Notes: generated by a model from the letters alone, not told the origin. Shown: positions 25,221 through 34,155, numbered from the stretch's first letter. The stretch is 64,000 nucleotides of DNA from Embleya sp045207655 (GCF_045207655.1 NZ_CP108784.1:6448001-6512000); one strand, 5' to 3'. Program-made: numbers and translations.

Positions 25221-28200
25221 GTGATCCGTAAGCTGTTGGTGGCCAACCGAGGCGAAATCGCCGTGCGCGCCCTGCGCGCCGCCACCGAGCTCGACATCAC
25301 CACGGTCGCCGTCTACGCGTACGAGGACCGGCACTCGCTGCATCGCCAGAAGGCGGACGAGAGTTACGAGATCGGCGAGCGGGGTCATCCGCTGCGCGCC
25401 TACCTCGACGTCGACACGATCGTCGGCGCGGCGATCGCGTGCGGTGCCGACGCGATCTACCCCGGCTACGGCTTCCTGTCCGAGAACCCGCTGCTCGCCG
25501 AGGCGTGCGAGGCCAACGGGATCACCTTCGTCGGCCCCTCGGCCGAGGTGCTCTCGCTCGCGGGCAACAAGGTGCGCGCGCTCGAGGCCGCGAAGGGCGC
25601 CGGGCTGCCCACGCTGCAGACCGCGCCGCCGCAGGACGACGTGGACGCGCTGGTGGCCGCCGCGGACACGATCGGCTTCCCGATCTTCGTCAAGGCCGCC
25701 GCCGGCGGTGGTGGCCGAGGGCTGCGCAAGGTGGACCGCCGCGAGGACCTGCGCTCCTCGATCGAGACCGCGATGCGCGAGGCGCAGACCGCCTTCGGCG
25801 ACCCCACCGTCTTCCTGGAAGAGGCGGTGATCCGCCCGCGCCACATCGAGGTCCAGATCCTGGCCGGTGCCGACGGCGGCGTCGTGCACCTGTACGAGCG
25901 GGACTGCTCGATGCAGCGGCGGCACCAGAAGGTCGTCGAGATCGCGCCCGCGCCCAACCTGGACCCCGAACTGCGGGACCGGATCTGCGCCGACGCGGTG
26001 CGCTTCGCGGAGGCCGTGGGCTACCGCAACGCGGGCACCGTGGAGTTCCTGCTCGACGAGCGCGGCCGGTACGTGTTCATCGAGATGAACCCGCGCATCC
26101 AGGTCGAGCACACGGTCACCGAGGAGATCACCGGAGTCGACCTGGTGCAGGCCCAGTTGCGGGTCGCCTCCGGCGCGAGCCTGAGCGATCTCGGGCTGGT
26201 GCAGAGCGAGATCCGGATCCAGGGCGCGGCCCTGCAGTGCCGGATCACCACCGAGGACCCCGCGGCCGACTTCCGCCCGGACACCGGCACCGTGTCCGCC
26301 TACCGCTCGCCCGGCGGCGCGGGCGTGCGCCTGGACGGCGGTACCTACACCGGCGCCGAGGTGCTGCCCTACTTCGACTCGATGCTGGTCAAGCTGACCT
26401 GCCGGGGCCGGACCTTCGGCGACGCGGTCAACCGGGCCCGGCGCGCGGTGGCCGAGTTCCGCATCCGCGGTGTCGCGACCAACATTCCGTTCCTGCAGGC
26501 CGTGCTCGAGGACCCGGCCTTCCGCCAGGGCCGGATCACCACGTCGTTCATCGACGAGCACCCCGAGCTGGTCCGCTCCCGCCCGGGTGCCGACCGCGGC
26601 ACCCGGCTGCTGGCCTACCTGGCCGACGTCACGGTCAACCGCCCGTACGGCCCGACCCCGAGCATCGCCGTCCCGCGCACCAAGCTGCCCGAGCTGCCCA
26701 CCGGCGACCTGCCCACGGGCAGCCGGGACCGGCTCCTGGAGCTGGGCGCGGCCGGGTTCGCCCGGGCGCTGCGCGAGCAGAGCGCGCTGGCGATCACCGA
26801 CACCACCTTCCGCGACGCGCACCAGTCGCTGCTGGCGACCCGGGTGCGCACCTACGACCTGGCCGCCGCGGCGCCCTACGTCGCGCGGCTGACGCCGGAG
26901 CTGCTCAGCGTCGAGGCGTGGGGCGGCGCGACCTACGACGTCGCGCTGCGCTTCCTCAAGGAGGACCCGTGGCACCGCCTGGCGGCGCTGCGCGAGGGCA
27001 TGCCCAACCTCAACATCCAGATGTTGCTGCGCGGTCGCAACACCGTCGGGTACACGCCGTACCCCGACAAGGTGTGCGTGCGGTTCGTCGAGGAGGCCGC
27101 CCGCACCGGCATCGACGTGTTCCGCATCTTCGACGCGCTCAACGACATCGAGGCGATGCGTCCGGCGATCGAGGCCACGCTCGGCACGCACGCGATCGCC
27201 GAGGGCACTCTGTGCTACACTGGCGACCTGTCCAACCCGGCCGAGAAGTTGTACACGCTGGACTACTACCTGCGGCTCGCCGAGCAACTGGTCGAGGCCG
27301 GCGTGCACGTGTTGTGCGTCAAGGACATGGCCGGCCTGCTCCGGGCACCCGCCGCGCGCACCCTGATCGGGGCGCTGCGCGAGCGCTTCGACCTCCCGGT
27401 GCACCTGCACACCCACGACACCGCCGGCGGCCAGTTGGCCACCTACCTCGCCGCCGTCGAGGCGGGGGTCGACGCGATCGACGGCGCCTCGGCCGCGCTG
27501 GCCGGGACCACCAGCCAGCCGCCGCTGTCCGCGATCGTGGCCGCGACCGACTACACCGAGCGCGCCACCGGCCTGTCCCTGGACGCGCTGTGCGCGCTGG
27601 AGCCCTACTGGGCGGCGGTGCGCGAGGCGTACGCGCCGTTCGAGTCCGGCCTGCCCGCGCCCACCGGCCGGGTCTACCGGCACGAGATCCCCGGCGGCCA
27701 GCTCTCCAACCTGCGCCAGCAGGCCATCGCACTGGGCCTGGGCCACAAGTTCGAGGACATCGAGGACGCCTACGCGGCGTCGAACCGGATCCTGGGCAAC
27801 ATCGTCAAGGTCACCCCGTCCAGCAAGGTGGTCGGCGACCTCGCGCTGCACCTGAGCGCGGTGGGCGCCGATCCGGCCAAGTTCGAGGCCGACCCCGGCG
27901 CGTTCGACGTGCCGGACTCGGTGATCGGCTTCCTCCAGGGCGAGCTGGGCACCCCGCCCGGCGGCTGGCCCGAGCCGTTCCGCACCCGCGCCCTCGCGGG
28001 CCGCACCGCGAGCGCGGCGCGCACGGTGGAGCTGACCCCGGAGCAGGACGCCGCGCTGGACGGCGACGAACTGCGCGACACGCTCAACCGACTGCTGTTC
28101 CCCGGCCCGGCCAAGGACTACGACGAGGCCGAGCGGCTGTACGGCGACGTCTCCGCGGTGCCGACCGTGCCGTTCCTGTACGGCCTGGTCCAGGGCGAGG

Positions 28201-28595
28201 AACTGGCCATCAAGTTGTCCACGGGGGTCTCGCTCTACCTCGCGGTCGAGGCGGTCGGCGACGCCGACGAGCGCGGCTTCCGCACCGTGTACTGCCGGAT
28301 GAACGGTCAGCCGCGGGTGCTCTCGGTGCGCGACCGCTCGGTCAAGCCGGCCCGTCCGGAGAGCGAGCGGGCCAACCCGGACAACCCGAAGCACGTGGCC
28401 GCGCCGTTCAGCGGTGTGGTCACCCTCCAGGTGGCCGTGGGCGACGAGGTCGAGGCCGGCGGCACGGTGGCGACCATCGAGGCGATGAAGATGGAGGCGT
28501 CGATCACCGCGCAGAGCGCGGGCACCGTGGCCCGGTTGGCGATCGGTGCGGTGTCCTCGGTCGAGGCCGGCGACCTGCTGCTCGAACTGGGCTGA
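25221..28595 (+). CDS. pyc: Pyruvate carboxylase
   Basis: 1124 residues, GTG start, single-chain biotin enzyme of normal length. It carboxylates pyruvate to oxaloacetate, an anaplerotic step. The biotin carboxylase domain fills about 1-450 (KLLVANRGEIAVRALRAA, the glycine-rich AAAGGGGRGLRKV loop, EMNPRIQVEHTVTEEI). The carboxyltransferase domain starts near 520 with DTTFRDAHQSLLATR and contains LCVKDMAGLL and LHTHDTAGGQ metal-site motifs. The C-terminal biotinyl domain carries biotin on Lys1090 in EAMKMEAS. It is monocistronic, with its own hairpin terminator. Confidence 0.97.
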   Translation: MIRKLLVANRGEIAVRALRAATELDITTVAVYAYEDRHSLHRQKADESYEIGERGHPLRAYLDVDTIVGAAIACGADAIYPGYGFLSENPLLAEACEANGITFVGPSAEVLSLAGNKVRALEAAKGAGLPTLQTAPPQDDVDALVAAADTIGFPIFVKAAAGGGGRGLRKVDRREDLRSSIETAMREAQTAFGDPTVFLEEAVIRPRHIEVQILAGADGGVVHLYERDCSMQRRHQKVVEIAPAPNLDPELRDRICADAVRFAEAVGYRNAGTVEFLLDERGRYVFIEMNPRIQVEHTVTEEITGVDLVQAQLRVASGASLSDLGLVQSEIRIQGAALQCRITTEDPAADFRPDTGTVSAYRSPGGAGVRLDGGTYTGAEVLPYFDSMLVKLTCRGRTFGDAVNRARRAVAEFRIRGVATNIPFLQAVLEDPAFRQGRITTSFIDEHPELVRSRPGADRGTRLLAYLADVTVNRPYGPTPSIAVPRTKLPELPTGDLPTGSRDRLLELGAAGFARALREQSALAITDTTFRDAHQSLLATRVRTYDLAAAAPYVARLTPELLSVEAWGGATYDVALRFLKEDPWHRLAALREGMPNLNIQMLLRGRNTVGYTPYPDKVCVRFVEEAARTGIDVFRIFDALNDIEAMRPAIEATLGTHAIAEGTLCYTGDLSNPAEKLYTLDYYLRLAEQLVEAGVHVLCVKDMAGLLRAPAARTLIGALRERFDLPVHLHTHDTAGGQLATYLAAVEAGVDAIDGASAALAGTTSQPPLSAIVAATDYTERATGLSLDALCALEPYWAAVREAYAPFESGLPAPTGRVYRHEIPGGQLSNLRQQAIALGLGHKFEDIEDAYAASNRILGNIVKVTPSSKVVGDLALHLSAVGADPAKFEADPGAFDVPDSVIGFLQGELGTPPGGWPEPFRTRALAGRTASAARTVELTPEQDAALDGDELRDTLNRLLFPGPAKDYDEAERLYGDVSAVPTVPFLYGLVQGEELAIKLSTGVSLYLAVEAVGDADERGFRTVYCRMNGQPRVLSVRDRSVKPARPESERANPDNPKHVAAPFSGVVTLQVAVGDEVEAGGTVATIEAMKMEASITAQSAGTVARLAIGAVSSVEAGDLLLELG

Positions 28596-28685
28596 CCCGG
28601 CCCGATCCGCGGCGGAGCGATCCGAGCGGGTCGAAGCCGATCGAATCCGGACCAACTCGATCGTTTTCTCGACCGGCCCGAACCA

Positions 28686-28731
28686 CACGAACCACCACCC
28701 GAGCATTCGGGTGGTGGTTCGTGGCGCTTTT
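28686..28731 (+). terminator. Strong hairpin terminator after pyruvate carboxylase
   Basis: A perfect 17-bp stem (28686-28702 with 28707-28723), a GCAT loop and a TTTT run at 28728-28731. This is the best intrinsic terminator in the window. Confidence 0.9.
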
Positions 28732-28969
28732 CGGACACGTTTGGCAGACGTTTGATTGCCTCATGTCCGATTTCACTGCGCCGTATGGGCTGCTTTCGCT
28801 CGTTTTTTCCGTTTCGTCGGTCCGTCGTTTCCCGAGGTGGGGCCGCATGTCGCGATCCTGACGTCAGGACGTACCCCCGGAGGGCTCTTGATCTTCCTGT
28901 GCTTCAGGTCACAGACTCGATGTCGCTCGGGGTTATCGGTGTCCATCCATCCGGATTGGGAGACCCTGC

Positions 28970-29857
28970 ATGGCCGTGCGCCTGAGCACCCTCGACACGA
29001 CCGCGGAACCCCGCGCCGCCGCACCCCCGCCACCACCGACCGTCGATCTGGACGACCTGCTGGCCCACCCGCACCTGGTCACCCGGCTGCCCACGCCGAT
29101 GGCCCGGGCGGCGGGCGATCTGATGCTCGCCCGGCTCGCCACGCTGGAACCGGGCACCGTGGACCACTCGTACCTGCGCGGACTGCTCGTCGAGCTGAAC
29201 CTGCCGATGGTCCGGCACGCCGCCGGGCGCTACCGGCGCCGCGGTGAGCCGGTCGAGGACATCGTCCAGGTCGGCACGATCGGCCTGATCAAGGCGATCG
29301 ACCGCTACGAGGCGGATCGCGGCAGCAGCTTCATGGCCTACGCGATGCCGACCATCATCGGCGAGATCAAGCGCTTCTTCCGGGACACCTCGTGGTCCGT
29401 GCGGGTGCCGCGCCGGCTGCGCGAACTGCGCACCGAACTGCTGCGCGCCACCGACGAACTGACCGCGCTGCACGGCCGCACGCCCACGCCGCGCGAACTC
29501 TCCGAGCGGTTGTGCATCACCGAGGAGGAGGTGCTCGAAGGACTGGACGCCTGCACGGTGTACACCGCGACCTCACTCGACGAGACCGCCTACGGCGACG
29601 CGGACGGTCAGGAGACGGTCGGCGACCGGCTCGGCTCCGAGGACCACGCGCTCGATCTGGTCGAGTACCGCGAGGCACTGCGCCCGCTGCTGGCCGAACT
29701 GCCGCAGCGCGAGCGCGCCATCCTGGTCATGCGGTTCTACGGCAACCTGACCCAGGCGCAGATCGGTGAGCGGATCGGCATCTCGCAGATGCACGTGTCC
29801 CGCCTTCTCGCCCGGACCCTGGCGTCGCTGCGCGAACGACTGATGATCCCGGGCTGA
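28970..29857 (+). CDS. RNA polymerase sigma factor, SigB/SigF/SigG family (first of tandem pair)
   Basis: 295 residues; ATG with GGGAG upstream. Region 2 is recognisable from PMVRHAAGRYRRRGEPVEDI followed by VGTIGLIKAIDRYE. FMAYAMPTIIGEIKRFFRDT and VRVPRRLRELR are hallmarks of the SigB/SigF stress/sporulation group. Region 4 is LPQRERAILVMRFYGNLTQ and IGISQMHVSRLLARTL. An N-terminal extension rich in Ala/Pro precedes region 1.2. No anti-sigma kinase (RsbW-like) or STAS antagonist lies beside it. Its hairpin terminator is followed by a close paralogue. Confidence 0.93.
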   Translation: MAVRLSTLDTTAEPRAAAPPPPPTVDLDDLLAHPHLVTRLPTPMARAAGDLMLARLATLEPGTVDHSYLRGLLVELNLPMVRHAAGRYRRRGEPVEDIVQVGTIGLIKAIDRYEADRGSSFMAYAMPTIIGEIKRFFRDTSWSVRVPRRLRELRTELLRATDELTALHGRTPTPRELSERLCITEEEVLEGLDACTVYTATSLDETAYGDADGQETVGDRLGSEDHALDLVEYREALRPLLAELPQRERAILVMRFYGNLTQAQIGERIGISQMHVSRLLARTLASLRERLMIPG

Positions 29858-29864
29858 CCACCCG

Positions 29865-29890
29865 CGCGCCCGGTTCGCCGACCGGGCGCG
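29865..29890 (+). terminator. Hairpin terminator after the first sigma gene
   Basis: CGCGCCCGGT and ACCGGGCGCG form a perfect 10-bp stem with a 6-nt loop, followed by TTCCCCTT. Its 3' arm shares five bases with the left arm of the 17-bp inverted repeat described next. Confidence 0.7.
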
Positions 29891-29978
29891 TTCCCCTTCC
29901 CGGTGGCAGCCAGAGGTTTGTTCGCCGGCGGGCCGAGAAGCCGCCAGGCGTAGGCTCGACTCGGGAAGGGGAACGCGC
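29886..29978 (+). promoter_or_regulatory. 17-bp inverted repeat that can hide the ribosome-binding site of the second sigma gene
   Basis: The left arm is 29886-29902 (GCGCGTTCCCCTTCCCG) and the right arm 29962-29978 (CGGGAAGGGGAACGCGC), perfect complements 59 nt apart. The right arm contains the purine-rich ribosome-binding site and touches the ATG at 29979. In mRNA, pairing would block translation. The left arm overlaps the terminator stem, so the two structures exclude each other, as in attenuators. Confidence 0.7.
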
Positions 29979-30866
29979 ATGAGCGTTCGGCTCGACCGCA
30001 GGATCGCGCACGACGGCGTCGCCGAGGAGGCGCGGGAAGGTGTCCCGAGCGTCGACGAGGTGCTCGCCGAGCCGATCCTGATCGAGGGCTTGGCCCCGAT
30101 GGCGGCGCGCGACCTCGGGGAGCGCATGTTGTGCCTGCTGGCCCGTACCGAACCCGGCACCCGTACACACAGCGAACTGCGCGGATGCCTGGTCGCGCTG
30201 AACATGCCGCTCGTGCGCCATGCCGCCGGACGCTACCGGCGCCGGGCCGAGCCGATGGAGGACATCCTCCAGGTCGGCACGATCGGCCTGATCAAGGCGA
30301 TCGACGGCTACGACGGCGGCCGGGAGACCGGCTTCCTGGCGTACGCGATGCCCACCATCGCGGGCGAGATCAAGCGCTTCTTCCGGGACACGTCCTGGGC
30401 CGTGCGGGTACCGCGCCGGCTGCGTGAACTGCGGGGGGAACTGATGCGGGCCAACGACGCGTTGACCGCCGACCTCGGCCGCGAGCCGTGCGCCGCCGAG
30501 TTGGCGCGGCGGCTCGACCTGAGCGAGGCACAGGTGGCGGAGGGACTCGCGGCGTGTTCGGCGTACAGCGCCTCCTCGCTCGACGAGTCCGCCTACGGCG
30601 ACGCCGTCACGGTCGGCGAACGGATGGGGCGCGACGACCACGCGCTCGACCTGGTCGAGTACCGCGAGTCGCTCAAGCCGCTGATCGCAGGCCTCCCGCA
30701 GCGCGAGCGGACCATCCTCGCGCTGCGGTTCACCGGCGACCTGACCCAGGCCCAGATCGGCGAACGCCTGGGCATCTCCCAGATGCACGTCTCGCGCCTG
30801 CTCACGCACACCCTGAAGGTGCTCCGGGAGGGCCTGACGACCGGACGCGAGAGCTTCGCGGTGTGA
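29979..30866 (+). CDS. RNA polymerase sigma factor, SigB/SigF/SigG family (second of tandem pair)
   Basis: 295 residues, the same length as its neighbour and very similar throughout regions 2 to 4 (PLVRHAAGRYRRRAEPMEDI, FLAYAMPTIAGEIKRFFRDT, LGISQMHVSRLL), but diverged in the N-terminus and in the region 3 to 4 linker. This suggests a tandem duplication followed by specialisation. Its ribosome-binding site lies in the right arm of a 17-bp inverted repeat, so expression is probably controlled at RNA level or by a shared terminator. No anti-sigma partner is linked. Confidence 0.93.
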   Translation: MSVRLDRRIAHDGVAEEAREGVPSVDEVLAEPILIEGLAPMAARDLGERMLCLLARTEPGTRTHSELRGCLVALNMPLVRHAAGRYRRRAEPMEDILQVGTIGLIKAIDGYDGGRETGFLAYAMPTIAGEIKRFFRDTSWAVRVPRRLRELRGELMRANDALTADLGREPCAAELARRLDLSEAQVAEGLAACSAYSASSLDESAYGDAVTVGERMGRDDHALDLVEYRESLKPLIAGLPQRERTILALRFTGDLTQAQIGERLGISQMHVSRLLTHTLKVLREGLTTGRESFAV

Positions 30867-30874
30867 GGCGGGGC

Positions 30875-30894
30875 GGCGGGCCCGCCGGCCCGCC
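30875..30894. terminator. Weak hairpin between convergent genes
   Basis: GGCGGGC and GCCCGCC form a 7-bp stem with a 6-nt loop in the gap between the second sigma gene and the PIG-L gene. No T-run. Confidence 0.4.
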
Positions 30895-30929
30895 TGCTCG
30901 CCGGCCGTTCGGCCTCGGCGTCCGGCGGG

Positions 30930-31721
30930 TCAGCGGAAGACCACCTCGAAGGGGCGGCGGAAGTAGGCGAGTTTCTCCGGGGGCAGCGGCACCCGGTCGT
31001 CGCGGCCCGGGACCAGCGGCGCTATCTGCGAGGCCAGGCAGGACAACGCCCGTTCCTTGCGCGCCTGTTGCACCTCGGTCAGGTCGACGCGCAGGGCCCG
31101 GCTCCAGGGCACCCGGCTGTCCTGCGGTCGCGCCCACTGCCACATCCGCAGCGGGAACTCCAGCAGTGCGACGCCGGTCTCGCGGGCCGCGACGTCGGCC
31201 GCGCGCCCGGTGCTCTCGTGATCGGCGAGGCCGTCCTCGCGCCAATTGCTCACGCACAGCGCGAAGTCGGCGACGAGTGGGATCAGCCGGTCCACCACGT
31301 CGCGTTCGTGCGTACTCACCGTACGGTCCGGGACGCGCAGCCGGATCACCTCGACCGGGGCCACCCCGCCGGGATTGCCGACGATCGTGGCGAACGCGCG
31401 GTCGGACTCGCGCACCCGGCGGGCGGCGAGTACGGAGCCCGGTAAGCGGCTGCCCGGATGGGACGCGTCGCCGTCGGTCACGCTGACCACCCGCACCCGC
31501 GAACCCTCCGCCACCGCACGGGAGATGAGCCCGCCCACACCCAGGAGCGCGTCCTCCGGGTGCGCCGCGACCACCACGAGACCGCCGGCCAGGATCGGCC
31601 AGTCCTCGGGCAGCGCGCTCGGCAACGATTGCCGCTGCCAGTCGGTCTCGGTGGTCCACCCGCTTCCGGGGGCCGGATCGGGTGCGGAGGAGCGTGATCC
31701 GCGGAAGGTGGGAAGGCTCAT
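30930..31721 (-). CDS. PIG-L/LmbE-family deacetylase-like protein with an altered active-site motif
   Basis: 263 residues from ATG 31721, which has GGGAG upstream. The PIG-L fold is seen in VVVAAHPEDALLGVGG, RVRVVSVTDGDASHPGS and the later ADHESTGRAA. Normal zinc deacetylases (MshB, LmbE) read AHPDDE, where the first Asp is the catalytic base and His plus the second Asp bind zinc. Here the sequence is AHPEDA, so the base is Glu and the following Glu is Ala. It may be active with a changed base or may have another role. The C-terminal half has WARPQDSRVPWSRALRVDL. It lies downstream of the MFS gene on the same strand, 132 bp away. Confidence 0.82.
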   Translation of the reverse strand: MSLPTFRGSRSSAPDPAPGSGWTTETDWQRQSLPSALPEDWPILAGGLVVVAAHPEDALLGVGGLISRAVAEGSRVRVVSVTDGDASHPGSRLPGSVLAARRVRESDRAFATIVGNPGGVAPVEVIRLRVPDRTVSTHERDVVDRLIPLVADFALCVSNWREDGLADHESTGRAADVAARETGVALLEFPLRMWQWARPQDSRVPWSRALRVDLTEVQQARKERALSCLASQIAPLVPGRDDRVPLPPEKLAYFRRPFEVVFR

Positions 31722-31853
31722 CGTGTCTCCCTGTCGAGAGGCGGAGTCGGGGTGGCGGTCTCCCAAGGGTGTGGTCGGCGCCGGGGTGAGACTTACGAGC
31801 ATCGGCTACCCGGGCGGGTTCTGGCCATGTGTGACGGGGGAATCACCGAGCCT

Positions 31854-33359
31854 TCAGCCGGCTGTCGGGACCGCCTCGGCGTCGTCCGTTCGCTTCGGCG
31901 CCGGGATGTGCGCGGCTTCGACCGGTTTGCGTCCGGGGATGAACAGCGCCACGAGCAGGCCCAGGACGGCCGCTCCGCAACCCAACCACAACGCGGTCAC
32001 GAACGCGTCGTGCGAGGGGAACTCGCGTCCGCCCGCGCGCATCGTCATGTTCGCCAGCACGACGCCGATCACCGCGCTGGAGGTCGAGGTGCCGATCGAG
32101 CGCATCAGCGTGTTCAGACCGGTCGCCGAACCGGTCTCGCCGATCGGTACGGCCTGCATGATCAGCGACGGCATCGCCGCGTACGCCAGCGCGACGCCGA
32201 GTGCCGAGACCACCGTCATCGCGACGATCTTCCACAGCGCGTCGAGCATGAACACCGAGAGCGCGTAGCCGATCGCGATCACCAGGGTGCCCACCAGCAG
32301 CGAGACCTTCGGCCCGTAGGCGGCGGACAGCCGCGCGGACAGCGGGGACACCAGCATCATCACGATGCCGGACGGCGCCATGCACAGACCCGCGACGACC
32401 ATGCTCCTGCCCAGCCCGTAACCGGTGTTCTCCGGGTTCATCAGCACCTGCGGGAACACCAGCGACTGGGCGAACATCGCGAAGCCGACCACGACCGAGG
32501 CGAGGTTGGTGAACAACACCTGCGGCCTTGCCGATATGCGCAGGTCCACCAGCGGTTGCGCGGTCCGCAGTTCGAGCCATCCCCAGCCGAGCAGTACGAC
32601 GACCGCGACCGCGAGCAGGCCCAGTGTGGTCGCGCCGCCCCAGCCCCAGTCGGCGCCCTTGGTGATCACGAGCAGGAGCGCGACCAACCCGACGGACAGG
32701 CCCGCCGCACCGGCGAAGTCGAAGCGGCCCGGCAGGCGGACCGGCGACTCGGGTACCAGGAGCAGCACCAGCACGACGTCCAACGCGCCGATCGCGCCGG
32801 CCGCCCAGAACATCATGTGCCAGTCGGCGTGCTGCGCGATCAGCGCGGCCACCGGCAGCCCGATCGCGCCGCCGATCCCCAGCGTCGCGCTCATCAGCGC
32901 GATCGAGGAGCCCAGCTTCGCGGGCGGGAGTTCGTCGCGCATGATGCTGATGCCGAGCGGAATCACGCCGAACGACGCGCCCTGGAGGAGGCGGCCGATC
33001 ACCATCGGGAGCAGCGAGTCCGACAGCGCGCACAACACGGAGCCGACGACCATCAGGCCCAGGCTGACGATCAGGATCCGGCGCTTGCCGAACATGTCGC
33101 CGAGCCTGCCCATCACCGGGGTGCAGACCGCGCCGGAGAGCAGGGTCGCGGTGACCACCCAGGACGCGTTGGCGGGCGAGGTGTCGAGCAGCCTGGGCAG
33201 GTCGGGCAGCAGCGGTACGACCAGGGTCTGCATGAGCGCCACGACCACGCCGCAGAAGGCCAGCACCGCCACCACCGATCCGGCCCGGTCCACAGGTCCG
33301 GGCGGGTGGGCGGGAGCGCCCGCCGGGCTCGGCTCGGATATGCCGCTCGGACCGGTCAC
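31854..33359 (-). CDS. MFS drug-exporter-like permease (DHA2, EmrB/QacA type)
   Basis: 501 residues from GTG 33359 with GGAGG upstream. About 14 hydrophobic segments fit the DHA2 group of proton-coupled exporters. Motif A reads GRLGDMFGKRRILIVSL. The motif C region (GIGGAIGLPVAAL) is typical of antiporters. Both termini look cytoplasmic; the C-terminus is long and charged. It is divergent from a MarR regulator with a 35-bp palindrome between them, a classic substrate-induced efflux arrangement. Substrate unknown. Confidence 0.9.
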   Translation of the reverse strand: MTGPSGISEPSPAGAPAHPPGPVDRAGSVVAVLAFCGVVVALMQTLVVPLLPDLPRLLDTSPANASWVVTATLLSGAVCTPVMGRLGDMFGKRRILIVSLGLMVVGSVLCALSDSLLPMVIGRLLQGASFGVIPLGISIMRDELPPAKLGSSIALMSATLGIGGAIGLPVAALIAQHADWHMMFWAAGAIGALDVVLVLLLVPESPVRLPGRFDFAGAAGLSVGLVALLLVITKGADWGWGGATTLGLLAVAVVVLLGWGWLELRTAQPLVDLRISARPQVLFTNLASVVVGFAMFAQSLVFPQVLMNPENTGYGLGRSMVVAGLCMAPSGIVMMLVSPLSARLSAAYGPKVSLLVGTLVIAIGYALSVFMLDALWKIVAMTVVSALGVALAYAAMPSLIMQAVPIGETGSATGLNTLMRSIGTSTSSAVIGVVLANMTMRAGGREFPSHDAFVTALWLGCGAAVLGLLVALFIPGRKPVEAAHIPAPKRTDDAEAVPTAG

Positions 33360-33391
33360 GGACTGCCTCCAGGGTTCGCCGGGTGAATGTT

Positions 33392-33442
33392 GCGGTCGAC
33401 CTGCTGTGGGCGACCTGGCGCGGTCGACCTGCCGTGGTCGAC
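33392..33442. repeat. Two direct 23-bp repeats in the efflux/MarR intergenic region
   Basis: Copies at 33392-33414 and 33420-33442 share 21 of 23 bases and begin GCGGTCGACCTGC, spaced 28 bp start to start. They lie between the MFS start and the large palindrome and could be extra regulator-binding or promoter elements. Confidence 0.65.
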
Positions 33443-33444
33443 GA

Positions 33445-33479
33445 ATGTGCACGATACACATCATGTGTATCGTGCACAT
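33445..33479. promoter_or_regulatory. 35-bp perfect palindrome, probable MarR operator
   Basis: Two perfect 17-bp arms (33445-33461 and 33463-33479) flank one central C; the inner core is ATACACATCATGTGTAT. It lies between the divergent MFS and MarR genes. The region is poorer in GC than its surroundings, as expected for promoters. Confidence 0.8.
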
Positions 33480-33539
33480 GACCTGGGGTGAGCGCTAGGG
33501 TCGTGGGGACGGCGCATTGGTGTGAAGGCGGGAGTGGAC

Positions 33540-34031
33540 GTGTTGGAAGGGATCGAGCGGGAGCTGATGCTGATCGCTCGGCACCACGTCATGGGCAAGC
33601 GGCGGGGTGACGGCATGGAGCGGTCCGCCTACCTGCTGCTGACCCGCCTGGAGGTCGAGGGGCCGATGTCGATCGGGCAACTCGCAGAAGCGTTTCGGCT
33701 CGACACCTCCACGGTGAATCGCCAGGTGGCCGCGCTGCTGCGGGCCGGCGACGCGGAGCGGATCGCGGACCCGGACGGCGGGCTCGCCCGCAAGCTGCGG
33801 ATCACCGAGGGCGGCGCGGAACGGCTCGCGGGGGAGCGGGCGACGCACTGCCACGGTCTGGAACGTGTCCTGGCGTCCTGGGACGAGGGCGAGCGGCGCG
33901 AACTGTTCGAGGTGCTGACCCGGTTCAACCGGTCGGTCGAGAACGTCGAGGGACGCGAGTGGCCGAGGAACGAACTCGCGCCGGAGCGTACGGGCGACGT
34001 GGCGCACACGGGCGGCGTTGCGCGCGGGTGA
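33540..34031 (+). CDS. MarR-family transcriptional regulator
   Basis: 163 residues from GTG 33540, chosen for GGGAG five bases upstream; GTG 33522 and 33534 are alternatives. The winged helix is clear: GPMSIGQLAEAFRLDTSTVN is the helix-turn-helix, followed by RQVAALLRAGDAERIADPDGG and RKLRITEGG for the wing. Flanking helices form the dimer. It is divergent from the MFS exporter and most likely represses it through the 35-bp palindrome. The C-terminus is short and disordered. Confidence 0.9.
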   Translation: MLEGIERELMLIARHHVMGKRRGDGMERSAYLLLTRLEVEGPMSIGQLAEAFRLDTSTVNRQVAALLRAGDAERIADPDGGLARKLRITEGGAERLAGERATHCHGLERVLASWDEGERRELFEVLTRFNRSVENVEGREWPRNELAPERTGDVAHTGGVARG

Positions 34032-34109
34032 GCGCGGGCGGGGAGGTGCGCGGGTCGCCGAGTCCGGCGTCGGGCGCGGGGGCGGGGTCGCGGGTATGAC
34101 GTGCGGCGT

Positions 34110-34149
34110 GTCGCCTCACCGCTCGGGGGTTGCCGGGCGGTGAGGTGAC
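34110..34149. terminator. Hairpin between convergent marR and membrane-protein genes
   Basis: GTCGCCTCACCGC (34110-34122) and GCGGTGAGGTGAC (34137-34149) pair over 13 bp with one G-U. It can stop transcription from either side. Confidence 0.65.
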
Positions 34150-34155
34150 GACGAG

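Noticed and set aside
24828..28706. A 1292-codon minus-strand open frame opposite pyruvate carboxylase
   Set aside because: It mirrors the pyc codons in the other strand and has no domain. pyc carries all catalytic motifs in its own frame.
33360..33479. Extension of the MFS protein N-terminus back to 33479
   Set aside because: That extension translates the operator palindrome and direct repeats. GTG 33359 has GGAGG at the right distance.
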